Source: UBA6263 sp049305865 (GTDB taxonomy: Bacteria > Patescibacteriota > Gracilibacteria > Absconditabacterales > Absconditicoccaceae). From it: a stretch of 34,164 nucleotides of DNA. The stretch lies in NCBI GenBank assembly GCA_049305865.1, contig JBAQPP010000053.1, forward strand, positions 1 to 34,164. Direction: 5' to 3'. Positions 31,352 to 34,164 of the stretch are shown piece after piece. A program made the position numbers and the translations under genes. The notes under the pieces are model-generated. The model was not told the DNA's origin. It searched no databases and was given only the letters and a program-made list of their open reading frames with translations. The number at the start of each line of letters is the position of its first letter. Position 1 is the first letter of the stretch.

Positions 31352-32623
31352 ATGGTTAAATTAGTTGCTCCAGGTTGATCATACAACAAAGCTATTACAG
31401 CATCTAAATATGGTGCAGATGAAGTTTATGTTTGAGTGCCATTTACATCACTGAGGATGAGACAAAACAAAATACATGGTTTCGACGATCTCAAAAAAAC
31501 CATCCAAGCTCTACATGATAACAATACAAGAGCCTTGCTCACCATGAATATTTTTCCTAGAAACAATGATATCAATATATTTGAATCTGCTGTAGAAAAG
31601 ATTTCAGATGTAGGGGCTGATGCTATTATATTTTCTGATCCATGAACATTTAAAATTATTAGAAAATATTTACCAAATACTGACTTACATCTTAGCACTC
31701 AGACATCGACCATGAACTACGGGGCAGTCCAATTTCGATACGACCTGTGAGTCAAAAGAGTAGTACTAGCGAGAGAACTTCATATCGATGAAATAGCAGA
31801 TATCAAAAAAAAAGTTCCAGAGATGGAATTAGAAGTATTTGTACATTGAGCTATGTGTATGTCTTATTCATGACGTTGTTTATTAGGGGATTATATGTCA
31901 GGTAGACCTGGTAATAAATGAGAATGTTCTCATGCTTGTAGGTTCAAATATAAAGTACGACTAGAAGAAGAACGTAGACCTGGTAAACTATTTCAACTCA
32001 AATGAGATGAGGCTGGCACACATATTCTATCTTCAAAAGATCTATGTGCGATAGATAACTTAGATCAAATATTACCTTATGTTGACGCTCTCAAAATAGA
32101 ATGAAGATCTAAATCAGAGTTTTATGTTTGATCAGTTGTGAAGGCGTACAGACATGCCATAGATTCTATTTCAAAAAATAAAAAGCCAGATACTAAAATA
32201 CTAAATCTTGTAAATGTGATACCGCATAGACAATATCGAAACGGATTCCTTTTAAATAAAATGCAAGATTATCCAGAAGGTGAAAATGTTCTAGAAACCA
32301 CTGATTCTACGAGCGAAGAAAATATTATTACTTCAACTACTTTAGACTCGGCGTGACCATTATTTAATCGTAATTATTTTTGACTATTTACAGATCATTT
32401 TATCGAACATAATTGAAAAAAATATTTTCAAATAGACCCCAAAGAAGTCATCACTAGATGAATGAAAATAAAATTTATATCACCAAATTCTATGTGAGAA
32501 CTAGAAATTGTAGATATATTAAATGCCAAATGAAAAGAACTAGAAAAAGCAACATGTAATACACCAGATATTTATATACTTACAGATCAAAAACTATCTT
32601 GATGGGAGATTTTATATGAATAA
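31352..32623 (+). CDS. Peptidase U32 family protein (TrhP/YegQ-like)
   Basis: 423 aa, stop TAA. U32 proteins were first linked to collagen degradation, but the bacterial YegQ/TrhP group acts in prephenate-dependent hydroxylation of tRNA wobble uridine and related RNA hydroxylations. Visible motifs: MVKLVAPGGSYNKAITASKYGADEVYVG-type start (Ala/Asp-rich barrel strand), GVKRVVLARELHIDEI, then the signature EVFVHGAMCMSYSGRCLLG with DYMSGRPGNKGECSHACR, whose cysteines are thought to bind metal or an Fe-S cluster, SSKDLCAIDNL and LKIEGRSKSEFYV. The C-terminal 80 residues are a beta-rich domain usual in the YegQ group. CGA at residue 129 (QF-CGA-YDLG) fits the FW of the family. It leads a two-gene unit with ddl, 10 nt apart. 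Confidence 0.9.
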
Positions 32624-32633
32624 GATTTAAAAT

Positions 32634-33623
32634 ATGATAGAAAAAATCTGACTTTTCTTTTGATGAATGAGTAACGAAAACCAAGTGTCCATTTCATCAG
32701 CGAAAAATATCATAAAAAATATTGATACGTCAAAATATAGTCTAGTACTGATTTATCGACACTTAGATTGAAATTTCTATAAAATAAATGACACCCAAGA
32801 AATTTCTAATGTAAAAGAAGAAAACAAAATCATAGATGATTTTAAAAACTATTTTGATAAAGCGTTGTTGATGACTCATGGTAAATATTGAGAAGATTGA
32901 ATATTACAAGGCATATTAGAACTAGAAAAAATCCCTTATTGTGGTTGTCGTGTTTTGAGTTCAGCTCTATGTATGGATAAATGAGTTTTTAAAACATTTT
33001 TACAATGACAGAATATCAATCAAACAAAATTTATATCATTGGACACAAAATTATTATCTAAAAAAGGATTAGAAACGACAATAGAAAATATAAAAAAAAC
33101 CTTCGAATTACCAATTTATATAAAGCCTTGTAATTCCGGTTCTTCAGTGGGTATTACTAGAATAGGTTCTTTCGATGAAATTAAAGATGCTATTGATTTG
33201 GCTTCCAAACATGATAGTAAAATCATTATAGAACAATGAATAACCAATCCACACGAAATAGAAGTCGCGGTACTTTGAAATGATAAATTGATAGTTTCAC
33301 AACCTTGAGAACTAGTTTTAGCCAAAGATTTTTATGATTATGATGACAAATATAATCTGAACGAAGCTAAAATAAATATACCAGCCAATTTGACACAGGA
33401 ACAAATACAAAAAATTCAGACTTTAGCTTCTAATATTTATAAATTATGTGATTGTCGCGGCTTTGCTAGAGTAGATTTTTTTGTATCACAATGAAACATA
33501 TACCTAAATGAAATCAATACCCTTCCCTGATTTACAGATATTTCTATGTTTCCTATGCTTATGAATCATATGTGAATAGGGTTTAAAGAGCTTATATCTA
33601 AGATTATAGAGTTATGATATTAG
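32634..33623 (+). CDS. ddl: D-alanine--D-alanine ligase
   Basis: 329 aa, stop TAG; typical Ddl length is 300-370. This ATP-grasp enzyme joins two D-alanines for the peptidoglycan stem peptide, so the organism builds its own wall. The start IGLFFGGMSNENQVSISSAK is the family N-terminal motif; MTHGKYGEDGILQGILELE matches the 'lHG..GEDG..QG.le' substrate loop; PIYIKPCNSGSSVGITR is the ATP-binding loop; GFARVDFF and YLNEINTLPGFTDISMFP carry the metal- and substrate-binding residues. CGC in DCRGFARVDF is a conserved Arg. Its stop is 2 nt from the stop of the leftward MFS gene. Confidence 0.95.
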
Positions 33624-33625
33624 AT

Positions 33626-34164
33626 TTATTTTTTTAATTTTACACCAATTTTTTGTCTAAACAGTTTTCTAGTAATCAAAGCTATCCCCACAATAAACGT
33701 TAATACACCAGCTCGAATAAATCCTGATTTCATTCATACAATACTTATAAGTATTCCAAATCATATTGATCATACAATGTCACCCAATCTTCATACAAAT
33801 TGACTTACTCCAGTGATTGCTCATCCATCATTTGGATGTATATAATCAGAAACAAGTCATTCAATTATAGGACTAGCCATTGCCACTCCTAGAGCAATAC
33901 CAAAAGATAATATCAATATATTTCAAAAATTATCACTATATGCAATAAGAGAAAAAAGTATAGCTAAGAAAATAAATATTATTCACATAAATGTTTTTTT
34001 GTTATATTTATCTGCTATCTCTGCTGTGAAAAAATTTAACACATATGGGACGCGCATTACAGCAAATACAATCGCTATCTGAGATAATGAAAGATCATTT
34101 TTGATTGCTACTATAGGAATAAATAGAAATCATATATAGTTTAATACATTTAAAAAGAATTGTA
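33626..34164 (-). CDS. MFS transporter, C-terminal part (gene runs off the right edge)
   Basis: 179 codons, stop TAA at 33626-33628; the start is outside the window. It shows five or six hydrophobic helices (VLNYIGFLFIPIVAI, TFMGIIFIFLAILFSLIAY, ILILSFGIALGVAMASPI, GSIGFGILISIVGM, GVLTFIVGIALI). The LSQIAIVFAVMRVPYVLNFF segment followed by AEIADKYNKKTFMG is the MFS loop motif (D-RxGRK-like), and GGAITGVSQFVRRLGDIVG is a typical helix-11 region. Substrate cannot be told. It ends tail to tail with ddl. Confidence 0.8.

Noticed and set aside
424..33623. Dozens of apparently broken genes (pseudogenes)
   Set aside because: They are broken only if UGA is read as stop. Read as glycine, the frames are continuous and conserved motifs are intact, so this is recoding and not decay.

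Overview
The window is strongly AT-rich DNA from a bacterium that does not use the standard genetic code. UGA occurs in-frame throughout as glycine, and every gene closes only on TAA or TAG; under the standard code nearly all genes would look shattered. That is the signature of the Patescibacteria/CPR lineages Absconditabacteria (SR1) and Gracilibacteria. A second change is visible: CGA, and at least once CGG, falls where well-known families have a conserved tryptophan (TopA, GuaD, SecD, TrmD, peptidase U32), while CGT, CGC, AGA and AGG stay at conserved arginines. Together UGA=Gly and CGR=Trp point to Absconditabacteria (inference). All coordinates and residue numbers here were made with UGA read as Gly; no Shine-Dalgarno motif precedes the genes, and several strong promoters sit about 30-35 nt upstream of ATG.

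Layout. 1-253: 5' part of a leftward gene, divergent from the next block. 424-11610: a rightward block of large, lineage-specific proteins: a 988-aa coiled-coil/TPR protein with eleven 18-residue repeats, an 829-aa DUF4116 protein with twenty ERKEN pentapeptides, a 1742-aa protein ending in a zinc metalloprotease domain, and a 104-aa acidic protein. 11619-13234: leftward DUF721/DciA-like protein and an M23 peptidase with SLH-like repeats. 13542-16299: rightward Cys-rich VirB2/TrbC-like membrane protein, trmD, and a glycosyltransferase with its two GT-B domains in swapped order. 16445-21411: leftward small membrane protein and a 1547-aa unrecognised protein. 21694-33623: rightward mostly housekeeping genes: topA, a membrane protein, guaD, an unrecognised 334-aa protein, secD, a probable structured small RNA, prepilin peptidase, two membrane proteins, a U32 peptidase-family protein and ddl. 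33626-34164: C-terminal part of a leftward MFS transporter.

How it fits together. Housekeeping genes (TopA, TrmD, SecD, Ddl, GuaD) are full length, so this is a chromosome. The accessory part is rich in envelope and cell-contact functions (pilin-like protein, prepilin peptidase, M23-SLH enzyme, giant repeat proteins and a giant protease), which would suit an epibiotic or predatory lifestyle; that link is inference. No tRNA, rRNA, CRISPR array or insertion sequence was found.
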